A stretch of DNA of 64,000 bases from Anolis sagrei (taxonomy: Eukaryota > Chordata > Lepidosauria > Squamata > Anolidae): positions 46,951,366-47,015,365 of the forward strand of contig NC_090023.1 in assembly GCF_037176765.1 (NCBI RefSeq). The letters are read 5' to 3'. This document shows, piece by piece, positions 38,647-49,509 of this stretch. The notes beneath the pieces were generated by a model. The model was not told the origin of the DNA and did not search any database. It saw nothing but the letters and a program-made list of their open reading frames with translations. The position numbers were made by a program, and so were the translations under genes. Position 1 is the first letter of the stretch, and each line of letters opens with the position of its first letter.

Positions 38647-41600
38647 CTGTGAAGAGAGAAAAGATAATTCACATTTTTCTAATTTTTGAATGTAGAGGGA
38701 TATCATTTAGTGTTCTGCCCATGAAAAGAAAATGTATTGAGTTGGCCCTACACATGAATTAGGGTACCTCTTTCCACTGCTGATTCCCATATTTAGCTTC
38801 ATTTTGCACTCACGTTAATAATCTGTCATCAGATTGGATCCTGTAAAGTCTGGCATTTGTTTCTAAATGCAGTCCTCATTCTCCTGGTTGATCAGTTCAA
38901 TTGCATAACAATCTATATATATAAATTTCCTACTGGCGTCCAACGGGGAAGCAAAACTCTAAAACCCCTCCACAAAACTCTACCAAAATTGCCATGCCCC
39001 AAGGACAACCCACTAGGTACAAACTAATCCACTCAGAAATCAAAACCACACAACAACAACCACAAAAAACGGGAAAACAACTGAGCATGCGCACTGGCAC
39101 AAACTCCTCGACGCGCGCGCACATATGGCCCCTCACCCTCCCCCCCCCAGCGGAGCACACACACACACCCGCATGCGCGTGCCCCCTCACCCCCGGCACA
39201 CACACACGCGCGCGCGCCCCCCTCAGCCCCCCCCCGCAGCACACACACACGCCCGCGCCCGCGCCCCCCTGATCCCCCCCGCACGGCACACACGCGCGCG
39301 CGTGCCCCCATCACCCCCCGGCGCGGCCACGCCCCCTTCTAAACCCATCCCCCCTCCCCTCCTCCCTCTTACCCCTCACGTCACCTCCAAGCCCCGCCCC
39401 CTTCTAAACCCATCCCCCCTCCCCTCCTCCCTCTTACCCCTCACGTCACCTCCAAGCCCCACCCCCTTCTAAACCCATCCCCCCTCCCCTCCTCCCTCTT
39501 ACCCCTCACATCACCTCCAAGCCCCGCCCCCTTCTAATCTGTCAAGGAAGAAAGGAGAGAAAGAGGGAGGGAAAGAAAGAAGGAAGGAAGGAAGGAATGA
39601 GGTAGAAAAGGAAGAAAGGAGAGAAAGAGGGAGGGAAAGAAAGAAGGAAGGAAGGAATGAGGTAGAAAAGGAAGAAAGGAGAGAAAGAGGGAGGGAAAGA
39701 AAGAAGGAAGGAAGGAATGAGGTAGAAAAGGAAGAAAGGAGAGAAAGAGGGAGGGAAAGAAAGAAGGAAGGAAGGAATGAGGTAGAAAAGGAAGAAAGGA
39801 GAGAAAGAGGGAGGGAAAGAAAAAGGGGGGAGGAAGGAAAGTTAGAGAAGGAAGAAGAGAAGGAAAGAAAAAAGGGAAAGAAGGAAGGAAAGAAGGAGCG
39901 AAGGAAGGGGGAAGATGTAGAGAAAGAGGGAGGGAAAGAAAGGAGGAAAGAGAGAAGGAAGAAAAGAGAGACAGCAGAAGAGAAAGAAAAAGGGGCAAGG
40001 AAGGAAAGCGATAGAGAGGGAAGGAAGGAGAGAAGGAAAGACGGGAAGGAAGGAAGGAAGGAAACAGGGAGTGAAGGAAGGAGGGAAAGAAGGGGAGATA
40101 GGGCGAAGGTTGGCCACAGCAACGCGTGGTGGGTACAGCTAGTAAGACTGAAAACTCTTATGCCAGAAAAGTCTGTTTCTTAAATTGCAAATAGAGGAAT
40201 TGCCTGCAAATCTCATCATGTTTAGTGATTCCCTTCAAAGAAAGGAACTCTTTAATCCAGAGGAAGAGGAGTGATAATACTTCTAGATGCAGATTTTGTG
40301 AGAGATATAGATATATACTGGATACGGACGTAAACTGTGTGAGAGGAAAGCACTTCTGATAGTTCAAAGGATACTTTCCAATTTCAATAGTTCTTCACTT
40401 CTAACACTACCTACCTGGAACATTTATGTGATACAATAATGAAAGTTTAGAAATAAGTCAAACTAAAAAGGGAAGCTTTGTTTCAGTTGCAGAGGTCTAC
40501 TCAAAAGCAGTAACCACTATATTAGAGCTGCCACTGGTTGCTGGTTTCAGGTAAGTTTCCAGGAAAGAGAGGGACCATTTTAGCCAATGGGCACAAAAAT
40601 GGAGCCAATCCCTGACATATTGGGGGGAAATTGCTGCATCAGATAGCCCAAGAAACACTGACTTACAGAGTCACCATCAAATATATTGTAATATATCTTC
40701 TTTTTGTCAGATTTCTGTAAGCAGTGTTATAAACTAAAATATGCAACATTTGATTATTGTAAAGTAATAAATGGTAGGCAAAATGCTTAATTTACATTAC
40801 CCTTATGTAAGGAACCTCCAAAGTAAATTAAGCCTGAAGACTAAGCCAAGTTGCGTGATCTTAATGTTTGGGGAAAATTGAATTTGGATTTTCCAAAATT
40901 CCAGTAAATCAACTGATATATAATCAAAATAAATGGCATTTTATTTTTTTAGTTAAGCTATTCCAAATCCTTGCTTGGTATGACTTAACTATGGTATGCT
41001 ATATCCCTGCATTTGTGCTTTTTTAAAAAAAAAACACACACCTTTTTCTATTGAATAACCATTGTACAACATAGTATTCTTCACACACCATGATTATTTG
41101 TGTATCTCTTACCGTTATTCACATAGTCATCATCATACTCATAGTGATTTTGAGTTTGTTGTCTGGGTGTAGATCTATTTACAGGATATCGCAGATTGAT
41201 GACTAGCCCTTGATTTGGTTTTTCAAAGGTGGCTATTAAGTCCTTTAAAGTTTTGAAGTCCTGTTTTGGTGCACCTTCAGAAGCCTAAAAAATAAGTATG
41301 TTAATTTTTTTTTCCATGTCAGGAGTGACTTGAGAAACTGCAAGTCACTTCTGGTGTGAGAGAATAGGTTGTCTGCAAGGACATTGCCCAGGGGACACCC
41401 AGATGTTTTACCATCCTGTGGGGGTTTCTCTTATGTCCCCACATGAGAAGCTAGAGCTGACAGATGGGAGCTCACCCCACTCCTTGGATTCGAACTGCCT
41501 ACCTTCCGGTCAGCAGTCCTGCCAGCACAAGGGTTTAACCCATTGCGTCACTGGGGGCTCCTGTTGAATAATAACACTGGCCAACACACATTTTGATGCC

Positions 41601-44600
41601 TCAAATGTTAGACCTGTTTCTGGGTATATTTGACTTGCTGATTCCAAAAACAGCACCATTACCCTATCAGCTCTAGTTTTTGAAATACAGAATATATGCC
41701 TTATATTAGTCGCCATCTGCTCACCCATAGAAAACCATGATAGCCATATGGAAGAAACGAGATCTGACGCAATCTATCCAATGCAATTTCCTGAAACAGC
41801 ACCCCAAATAACCCTAGGAACAGGCCTAAAAACCAAGACAGCAATAATTTTCTTTTGTTGGGCTGTGTAATTCTTCCTGACTTAAATGAGATTGATTTCA
41901 GAGAAAGGTATAATGAACTCAGCAGGTTTAATATGAAACTGCCTCATAATTAGATTTGCTTCTTTTAAATATCTGGAAACTGATCCTTGGCAGTTCCTTT
42001 TCATTCAGAATCCAGACTCTCATCAAGATATAAAAAGGTTGGATAACTCAAAATAGAATTTCCCAAATATATTTTAATTTTTCCAAATAAAAAATGGAAA
42101 AGGTGGCACAAAATGACGTAAGGATTTGGTCGGATTCTACTGTTGCATGCATTGTTGGGTTAAGGTTAAGGAACTCATTAAGGTATAGGAACAGATTGTT
42201 TTTCTTACCTGAATCATAAAATGTCCATTGTGTTTCCTGAAGATCCTGTATGTGTAGACAAACGATTCATAGCTGGATTTTTAAAAAGGGAAAAACAATG
42301 ATTTCTGAGATCACTCAAATATTAATGTGTCTTGAGGAATCATATAAGAGTGGGGGGAGCTTTTGTCTGTGCCCTACCAACTTTTCAGGTTTGTTTGGTG
42401 GGAATAAGGGAAAATACCTTATTCCCACCAAAAAGCTGGAACTCCACCCAGCTTTTAAAAACTGGCTGATGTGGGACTTTAATACTGTGCAATGCTGTTT
42501 TAAGGTTTGGATGGGGACTTTTAATCATTTTTCTGTCTTTAATGTTTTAAATTTGCAAATGGTTTCATTGCTGAGTTGTTGTAGTTTTTTCGGGCTATAT
42601 GGCCATGTTGAAGACTGCACAACCTCTGAGGATGCCTGTCATAGATGCAGGTGAAACGTCAGGAGAGAGTGCTTCTAGAACATGGCCATACAGCCCGAAA
42701 AACCTACAACAACCCAGTGATTCTGGCCATGAAAGCCTTCAACAATACATCTGTTTCATTGCTTTTAAAATGATTTATGTTGTATAGTTTTAATCTATAT
42801 TGTTTTCAAATATGTTGTTGATTGCTGTAAGTCCCATTATTAAGAGATGGGTAAGATAGAAATGAATAAATTACATAAATATTGTACATGCATAAATACA
42901 TTTAGATGTGTGCAACAGAACATTAAAACGCCACCCAGTTCATACAGACTGCAGGTTGCCAAGGAAATGTTTCCTTCCTCACGTTATGTTAGCTGTGAGT
43001 GTCAGTTGCTGCCGATAAATCCCCCCTTACCCTTTGGGAACAGCATGTAGCCACTGTTACAGTTAGTTGTTATTTTTCTAGAGGTGTGCACACATGAAGC
43101 CATTTCTGATGGTAACTAGGACTGGCGTTCTTACTGATTTTTGTTGTATGTTGAAACATCTTTGGTGGAAGTTAGAACTATTTTTGCCTAATTATTTTCA
43201 GCCAGCCATTTAGATATTGGTGTCAGGCAAGCAAATGGTATTTGCTCATAAATTGAAAATAATTAAACTGACAAAGTAGACCAGGCATATTTTAGGTATG
43301 TCGTAGTTCAAAACAGAGGAAACAATATTATTTTTTTTAACCTCCTGGTGATATTTAAAGACACAAAAGGAATCATGATGACCGAGATTGAAGTTCTGTT
43401 GAAATATGTGCTGGCTAGAGATACTGTAAACCAATGTAATTCATATACGAGAACAGTCTTAACATCTAGCCTAAGCATTTATCAGCAGTAATCATTTTGT
43501 CCAGAGAAGGCACTCCTGTCCATGGAGAAGAGACAGTGGGCACTAGAGTGCTTTCATGTGAGTATGGAATGAGTCTAAAACAAGCAGAAACTAGGGCACA
43601 TCCAGAAGAAACTGGCGAGTCATCTCAAGATGCTCAAAATATTGTTATTTTATTAGTTTAAGAAGCTTGCCTTGTCCTTGCCTTTCTCAGACGTTATTTG
43701 AAGTGAAAGTCCAGATACTTCTAGACTGTTAACTCTCAAAATATTTACTGGACAAGTGAAAAACATGTTAATTAAGGCTTGTAATTGAACACAGTTCTTC
43801 ACCTTTCAAAAATGCATTTCAGTCTGGGCAGGGCTTACAGTGGATTTTTTAATAAAAGCAGAATAGTATTAGATTTGTTCATGGACATAAAATGAAGTGC
43901 AGTGTGAGTATCCCTTATCCAAAATCCAAAATACTTCGAAATTGCCTACATGGGTGGTTGAGCCAGTGACACCTTTGCTTTCTGATGGTTCAGTGTACAC
44001 AAACTGTTGAAAATATTTCTCTCTGTGTACACAGTGTATATGAAACATAAATAATAGAATCATAGAGTTGGAAGAGACCTCATGGGCTATCCAGTCCAGC
44101 CCCCTGCCAAGAGGCAGGAAAATCACATTCATAACATCCCTGGCAGATGGCCACCCAGCTTCTGTTTAAAAGCCTCCAAAGAAGAAGCCTCCGCCACACT
44201 CCGGGGCAGAGAACTAATTTCATGTCCAAACTTGGGTCCCATCTCCAAGATATCTCATTATGAATATGCAGATATTCCAAAATGTAAAAACAATATTTCC
44301 AAATCCAAAGCACTTCTGGTCCCAGGCATTTCAAATAAGAGATGATCAACCTATAGTCCTTCCAAATGTCACTGGATCCAATCCACATAAAACTAGTCAT
44401 GCTTATTTTGCATATAGTTAAATATCAGTGTTAAGATGTAGCTATGTTTATCTGAATGCTCTTATCTCCTAATGAGATAACCAAGACTCCAAGTTTGCAT
44501 ATTTGAAGGAGAAATACTTACAAAACACAAAGGCACAAAGCTCCTGGGATGCTCTCGCTGTCTCGTATTAAAAAGCAGCCATTGTTTTTGTTCTTGCTCA

Positions 44601-44655
44601 GCAATTCTTCACAGTTTTCTTTAGTAATATTTCCATGGTAATATTGTAGCTCCAT
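38606..44655 (-). CDS. SH2D1B: SH2D1B (EAT-2)-like SH2 adaptor (whole coding span, 4 exons)
   Basis: A small SAP-family adaptor. The family binds phosphotyrosine ITSM motifs of SLAM-family receptors in NK and other immune cells and couples them to signalling enzymes. Seen: four exons of 134, 64, 172 and 41 nt with compatible phases, giving 136 aa (human EAT-2 132, SAP 128). The SH2 domain spans residues 1 to about 100, with the phosphate-binding arginine in [23 protein letters not shown] matches EAT-2 [12 protein letters not shown] rather than SAP, and [10 protein letters not shown] matches EAT-2 FEKPNQGMVV. As in EAT-2, the SAP arginine that recruits the FYN SH3 domain is absent ([10 protein letters not shown]). 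The tail is acidic with several tyrosines and ends [10 protein letters not shown] (human SDYVDVLP). Orthology to SH2D1B is likely; a lineage-specific duplicate is possible. Confidence 0.9.
39110..39325 (+). repeat. Alternating CA/CG and C-rich low-complexity tract
   Basis: Runs of cacacaca, gcgcgcgc and ccccc in an otherwise AT-rich region, rich in CpG and alternating purine-pyrimidine. Confidence 0.85.
39330..39535 (+). repeat. About 66-bp tandem repeat, 3 copies
   Basis: Repeated unit containing ccccttctaaacccatcccc and cctcacgtcacctccaagcc; copies differ by only a few bases. Confidence 0.85.
39548..40100 (+). repeat. 60-bp purine repeat (about 5 copies) plus (GGAA)n-rich tract
   Basis: From about 39600 to 39830 the sequence repeats with a 60-base period (ggtagaaaaggaagaaagga and so on); the rest is irregular gaaa/ggaa. 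All purine on the plus strand for over 500 bp. Confidence 0.9.
41113..41284 (-). CDS. SH2D1B: SH2D1B-like coding exon 3
   Basis: 172 nt encoding [36 protein letters not shown] and the start of the tail, [12 protein letters not shown]. The acceptor (tattttttag) lies about 25 bp from a SINE inserted in intron 2. Donor AACG|gtaaga. Confidence 0.92.
41308..41565 (-). mobile_element. tRNA-derived lizard SINE (non-Sauria tail)
   Basis: Minus-strand SINE: the head (gagcccccagtgacgcaatg in reverse) is tRNA-like and near that of Sauria SINEs, but the body (caagtcactcctgacatg end) differs. In SH2D1B intron 2, its A-rich tail about 25 bp from the exon 3 acceptor. Confidence 0.7.
42209..42272 (-). CDS. 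SH2D1B: SH2D1B-like coding exon 2
   Basis: 64 nt, the typical size for exon 2 in this family. It encodes [18 protein letters not shown] and MIQ. Acceptor aaatccag, donor ATTCAG|gtaaga. Confidence 0.92.
42572..42751. mobile_element. Penelope-like tail, fold-back pair
   Basis: ttgtagttttttcgggctat at the left and cagcccgaaaaacctacaac at the right are inverted halves of the tail; same structure as 7848-8075. Just upstream of SH2D1B exon 2 in intron 1. Confidence 0.6.
42752..42885 (+). mobile_element. LINE-like 3' tail
   Basis: Diverged sequence resembling LINE 3' UTR ending in agaaatgaataaat. Weak. Confidence 0.3.
43905..44352. mobile_element. Tigger (MER2-like) element with CR1 fragment inserted
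   Basis: Ends gtatcccttatccaaaatcc and ggcatttcaaataagagatg. It is split by a minus-strand CR1 3' piece at about 44053-44220 (aatagaatcatagagttgga ... gcctccaaagaagaagcct). In SH2D1B intron 1. Confidence 0.65.
44522..44655 (-). CDS. SH2D1B: SH2D1B-like coding exon 1
   Basis: 134 nt from the ATG at 44655: [20 protein letters not shown], then [17 protein letters not shown]. It holds the first half of the SH2 domain including the arginine of the FLIRDSES strand. Donor GTTTT|gtaagt. The length is close to the first coding exon of SAP-family genes. Confidence 0.92.
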
Positions 44656-45069
44656 TTACCTAGGAAGTTGCTTCCAGAGTAAGACTTAAGATTGAGGTCA
44701 GAAGAGGACCTGTTCTGTCCTCAATGAAACTGAATTGTGAAGCAAATTATGATGAAATCAACACAGCCTTCTGCTGGGGTTTCAAGTGTTGTGTCAGCTC
44801 TACAACGTGATTGTTTTTTCCTTTATGCAAAATGAAGGGAGACGGAACAGGAAACTCAAAAACTGATAAGGGGATTTGTTGACATCAAAGGTCTTTTTTT
44901 CCTTTTAACTAGGCTGCTGGGTTTCTTAGACACTGGGAGCAGAAGAGAAGAGTTAGAGCTAATTAATTTATTACAGTTCCTTCATTGCCCTGTTTCCTTG
45001 CACCACAAGAGACGTCTGATATGAAGAAAATATCTGCCTTCCATTTCACCTTTTAATCACAGCCCATCC

Positions 45070-45512
45070 TAATTTTCCCCCCCATAGTAACCTATGGATG
45101 TGAGAGCTGGACCATAAGGAAGGCTGAGTGAAGGAAGATAGACACTTTTGAACTGTGGTGTTGGAGGAAAATTCTGAGAGTGCCTTGGACTGCGAGAAGA
45201 CCAAACCAGTCCATCCTTCAGGAAATAATACTTGACTGCTCACTGGAAGGAAGGATATTTAGAGACAAAGATGAAGTACTTTGGCCACATAATGAGAAGA
45301 CAGGAAAGCTTGGAGAAGATAATGATGCTGGGGAAAATAGAAGGAAAAAGGAAGAGGAGGCAACCAAGAGCAAGATGGATGGATGTTATCTTTGAAGTGA
45401 CTGGCTTGACCTTGAAGGAGCTGGGGGTGGCAATGGCTGACAGGGAGCTCTGGCATGGGCTGGTCCATGAGATCACGAAGAGTCACAAGCAACTGAATGA
45501 CTAAACAACAAA
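45070..45512 (+). mobile_element. BovB (RTE) LINE 3' end
   Basis: The plus strand encodes, in two frames, the BovB ORF2 C-terminus: LRVPWTARRPNQSILQEI, KYFGHIMRRQESLEKIMMLG, KIEGKRKRRQPRARWMDV, ending LVHEITKSHKQLND before a stop. Frame changes show it is a dead copy. It lies about 400 bp upstream of SH2D1B exon 1. Confidence 0.85.
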
Positions 45513-46391
45513 ACAACCTAATATGCTAATATTGTACATAGTAATAATTCTTAGATTTAAAAAGGAGGAAGAAAATTCAGCACCCTCTTGTATGTCATGT
45601 AACAAAGATAGAATACACACTAGTGTTAGTAATAGATATACCACAAGCAGTACTGTTAGTACAGGTATTCCCCAGTTTTCCAAAATCTTTGTTTGAGAGG
45701 AACCCACTTATCCCTTTTGTTGTCTTCAGTCTAACTAGATGGTTGTTGTTGTTTGGGATTTGCAGCAATGGCACTGGAAGGCTGGTGAAAAAGACCTGCA
45801 GAAAGACATATTCTCATGGTGGTCTGCGAAAAGGCCTTGCTGGTACATTATTTAAACTCTTATGTTTATTCATATCATGATCTGATCACCATACTCAATA
45901 TATCTCATATGCATGGGGGTATTGAGGTGATACAAAAGGTTTGCGAGGCTACACCCTCTTTCACTCAGACTCAGCTCCCCCCCCCCCCCCCCGAATCAAA
46001 ATCCTGGCTACGGGCCTGGGTTGTAGCATTGTGTCTTTATTAAGCAATGCAAGAAAGCTTGATGTGAGAAAGAAAGGTGAGCGGACTGTAGCTGTGTGTG
46101 CTTAATCAAAGAAGCAAAACATGCACCTGCCTCCAGAACTTTGGAAGAAGCTTTCAGATTACCTGTAGTCTAGAAAATTCAAAATCTTCTCATTTGCTTA
46201 TGTACCTGATTGCTTTGTACAACATGTGCATAATGTTAGTTTTGAATAAAAAGATTGCTGAAACATATTGAACTGCTCTTCTTTTGAGGATGTAAATTGT
46301 CTTTCCATATCATTGCGTTCTGTTAAAGAAATAAAGGCCAGGAACATATCTACTTTGTTAACTGAGATATGATTGTACTAGTATTTCACTG

Positions 46392-46548
46392 AGTGTGGTG
46401 GAGGCTCCTTCTTTGGAAGGTTTTAAACAGAGGCTGGATGGCCATCTGTCAGGGGTGATTTGAATGCAATATTTGTGCTTCTTGGCAGGGGGTTGGACTG
46501 TATGGCCCATGAGGTCTCTTCCAACTCTTTGATTCTATGATTCTATGA
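46392..46548 (+). mobile_element. CR1 LINE 3' end
   Basis: gggggttggactgtatggcc, tgaggtctcttccaactct and a gattctatgattctatg tail, the classical CR1 octamer terminus. Confidence 0.8.
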
Positions 46549-46744
46549 AATGAAAAGTTTTTAAAAAATATCCTATTCTGCTTTTCATTTTCCCCTAAAA
46601 TAAGCCTGAAAATGTAACCATAATTATCATGTTTTAGTAGAACTATCTAGAACACGAAGATCAAGCTTATATTTTTAAAATATGACTAAGTTTATAAACT
46701 GGATACACACAAGGTGTCACTGTAACACAGTGTCTGACACACTC

Positions 46745-46930
46745 ATAATACATCATCAAAAGGTGTATCTAAACTGTAGAATTAATACAGTATGATAACA
46801 CTATATGTGCCGTGGCTCCATGCTCTGAAATCCTGGAGCTGTAGATTGACACGGTCTTTAATCTTTTCTGCCAAACCGTACTGGTGCCTCACCAAACTAT
46901 ATACAACACTCAGTGTAGATACACACTAGG
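46745..46930. mobile_element. Palindromic MITE (gtgtagatacac family)
   Basis: ggtgtatctaaactgtagaa and cactcagtgtagatacacac flank a core with aatcctggagctgtagattg. Confidence 0.5.
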
Positions 46931-48395
46931 TTACTGCCCAGCCTTGCATATATAAGTCTGTTTGAAAAATAATTTCCCATATTTCTGTCTCCTCATCCTG
47001 AACATTTTGCAAGTGAATGGGAGAGATGATGATGTTAAGAGCCTGCCTCTGGGACCTATTGAGTGGGAAAAACATAGTTTTGGGACATTCAGCCCTGAAT
47101 GTTTTGACTTAGGCCTGGTTTTCAGCTGTGACTAAAGTTTCCTTTACAATGTTAAAACCAATTGCTACTTGTGGCCATTGCTAGAGAAGTGAGATAGGAA
47201 GGAGGGCAGGAGAAAAGAAAAGGAAAGAGGTGAGCGAGGCCGATCTGGAAAAACAGAGTTGGAAGCCAGCCATATCTACTAAGCTATTTCCTGTTGACGT
47301 GCTTGCTTACTCATGGCACATATAGTGGTATCAGATTGCACTGATTCTACAGTATTTATGCAGCCTTTTGATGTTGTATGATGAGTGTGTTAGACATCTT
47401 GTCAGATTGTTGCAGATTGTCTTATACCCATATCAAAGTTTCCTGTCCTATTATTGCATAGGAGTTCTGGAAGTATGGAGGAATAAGGAATGCATTTTGA
47501 TAATTTCAAACATTTTGCTTTTTCTCCTTATTATTCAAAAGAAAGAAATGGTAGGATCGGGATCAAAGTCTAACATGTTCTGCAGATTCACATATTTACT
47601 TAATTATCTCATTCATCAAGTCAAAAACAGTGGGGCCACTTTAGAATAATGCAGACTCTAAAAGTGTTTGGTTTGGTGGGTTGAAATCCTGATTTGGTTT
47701 GTGAGGATAAATTCGCTCAGCTTTATACATGTTTAGTTCTGTGGTCTTCTCTGAACCTTTTAGAAACACCTTAACTTTTGAGTGAATCTGTGCCTTCAAG
47801 CCACCATTTGACTTATGGTGACTCCATTAATTTTATGAAGTTTTCTTCAGCAAGGAAGACTCAGAGGTGGTTCTGCCAGCTCCTTCCTCTGAAATATGGC
47901 CTTAAGTTAGAAAACTCAAAACCATCACGTACTGTTTGCGACCAATGCTAAATCAAAACTCCTGGCACTTGGATTTTGCTGAAAACAACACAACCCAGGA
48001 AGCTGAAACCCTTGCATGTTTACCTTTCTAATTTTTGCTCACTTATTGATAAGGAATTCTAGTAGGCTTTAAAGCTAGCAGCTTCTATCCCTATGTTTCT
48101 GTCTGTTTCAGACTGAATACAAGGTTATATATTATACGGCAACTTTATGATTATTTTGCCCCCATTTCTGGGAGTAGTTAGAATAGGAGCAATGAAGAAA
48201 GGACTCAATGGGGGAATACAGCTGATGCGTGAGAGATCATTCATGGACAGTCTTGTACTTTGACTACTGCAGGTTCCTTCAGTTAAATAAACCCAATATA
48301 GTATGTATTTCTTCACACAAATTATTGCATCATAATTCAGTTTCTTTCTGAACTGGCTCTCACTGTGTCCGCCTTCCACAGGGAATTGAAAAGCT
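46931..48395. other. No gene recognised; one short SINE-like fragment
   Basis: Mostly unique-looking AT-rich DNA. 47785-47900 (gccttcaagccaccatttga, gactcagaggtggttctgcc) resembles a dispersed reptilian repeat tail but is too short and diverged to name. Similar weak matches occur at 50225-50370 and 52975-53160. Confidence 0.35.
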
Positions 48396-48728
48396 ATATG
48401 TTCCAGTGTTCATTTGAATGATGATTAGTCCCTGTCTATGAATGTCCAGCCCTAATTCACTGATAAGGTTATATGCAGCACTTTATCCCCAGCTCAGCCC
48501 TAGAGTTAGCTTTTTGCACAAGCTTATGCCCTGCCCTCTTTAATCTGATTTTATGTTTTTAACTGTGTTATAATGTTTTTAACTGTGTTTGAGCTGGTTA
48601 ATTTTGCTGTATGTTGGGCTGGTCCCCATGTAAGCCACCCCGAGTCCCTTCAGGGAGATGGTGGCAGGGGTATAAAAATAAAATTATTATTATTATTATT
48701 ATTATTATTAGTAGTAGTAGTAGTAGTA
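48396..48728 (+). mobile_element. LINE (CR1/L2-type) 3' portion, plus
   Basis: UTR ending gccaccccgagtcccttcag, ggagatggtggcagggg, then (att)n and (agt)n tails. Confidence 0.65.
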
Positions 48729-48774
48729 ATAGTAGTATTCTGTGCACAAAAGTATGAACCTTAAAAATTTAAAC

Positions 48775-49509
48775 CAGTGTTTTCCAACCTGGGGGTCGGG
48801 ACCTCTGGGGGGGGGTCATGAGGGGGTGATAGAGGAGGTCGCCAAAGACCACCAGAAAACACAGTATTTTCTGTTCATCATGGGGGCTCTGTGTGGGAAG
48901 TTTGGCTCAATCATTGGCGGGATTCAGAAATTTTGTTTGATTGTAGGTGAACTATAAATCCCAACAACTACAACTCCCAAATGTAAAGGTCTACAGTATT
49001 TTCCCTAAACTCCACCAGTGTTCACATTTGGGGAAATTGGGCATGGTCCAGATCCATCATTGTTTGGGTCTACAGTGCTCTCTGGGTGTAGGTGAACTAC
49101 GACCCAAACAATGCCCACCAAACCCTTCCAGTATTTTCTGTTGGTCATGGGAGTTCAGTGTGCCAAGTTTGGTTCAATTCCATTGCTAGTGGAGTTCAGA
49201 ATGCTCTCTGATTGTAGGTTAACTATAAATTCCAGTAACTACAACTACCAAATGACAAAATCAATCCACCACCACCACCCCCCCCCCCAACCCCACCAGT
49301 ATTCAGATTTGGACATATCGAGTATTTGTGCCAAATTTGGTCCAGTGAATGAAAATACATCCTGAATATCAGATATCTGCATTATGATTCATAATGGTAG
49401 CAAATTATAGTTATGAAGTAGCAACAAAAATAATTTTACAGTTAGGGGTCACCACAACATGAGGAACTGTATTAAGGGGTTGCGACATTAGGAAGGTTGA
49501 GAACCACTG
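48775..49509 (-). mobile_element. SPIN-like hAT element, 735 bp
   Basis: Ends cagtgttttccaacctgggg and ggaaggttgagaaccactg; subterminal ggggtcaccacaacatgagg and many gtgaactataaat/tccaccagt units match the SPIN (Space Invaders) MITE design as I recall it. Flanks atttaaac (48767-48774) and gtttaaac (49510-49517) match 7 of 8, a hAT-size target duplication. Confidence 0.8.

Larger units (their letters stand above)
38912..40142 (+). mobile_element. Helitron-like element loaded with tandem repeats (SH2D1B intron 3)
   Basis: Starts TCTATATATATAAATTTCC after an A (38911) and ends CTAG before a T (40143), the Helitron terminal pattern with insertion between A and T. A short hairpin (ccac agcaacgc gtgg) precedes the 3' end. 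It encodes no Rep/helicase, so it is non-autonomous. The interior is almost all tandem or low-complexity sequence (listed separately). The open frames across it are compositional artefacts. Confidence 0.65.

Noticed and set aside
38930-39472. Several overlapping 90-140-codon open frames with G, R, P, H and T
   Set aside because: Low-complexity CA/CG and C-rich tandem repeats in a Helitron-like element; no protein family recognised.
39511-40122. Long minus-strand open frame (203 codons) rich in S, F, L and P
   Set aside because: It is the translation of a (GGAA)n/60-bp purine repeat; length and composition come from the repeat.
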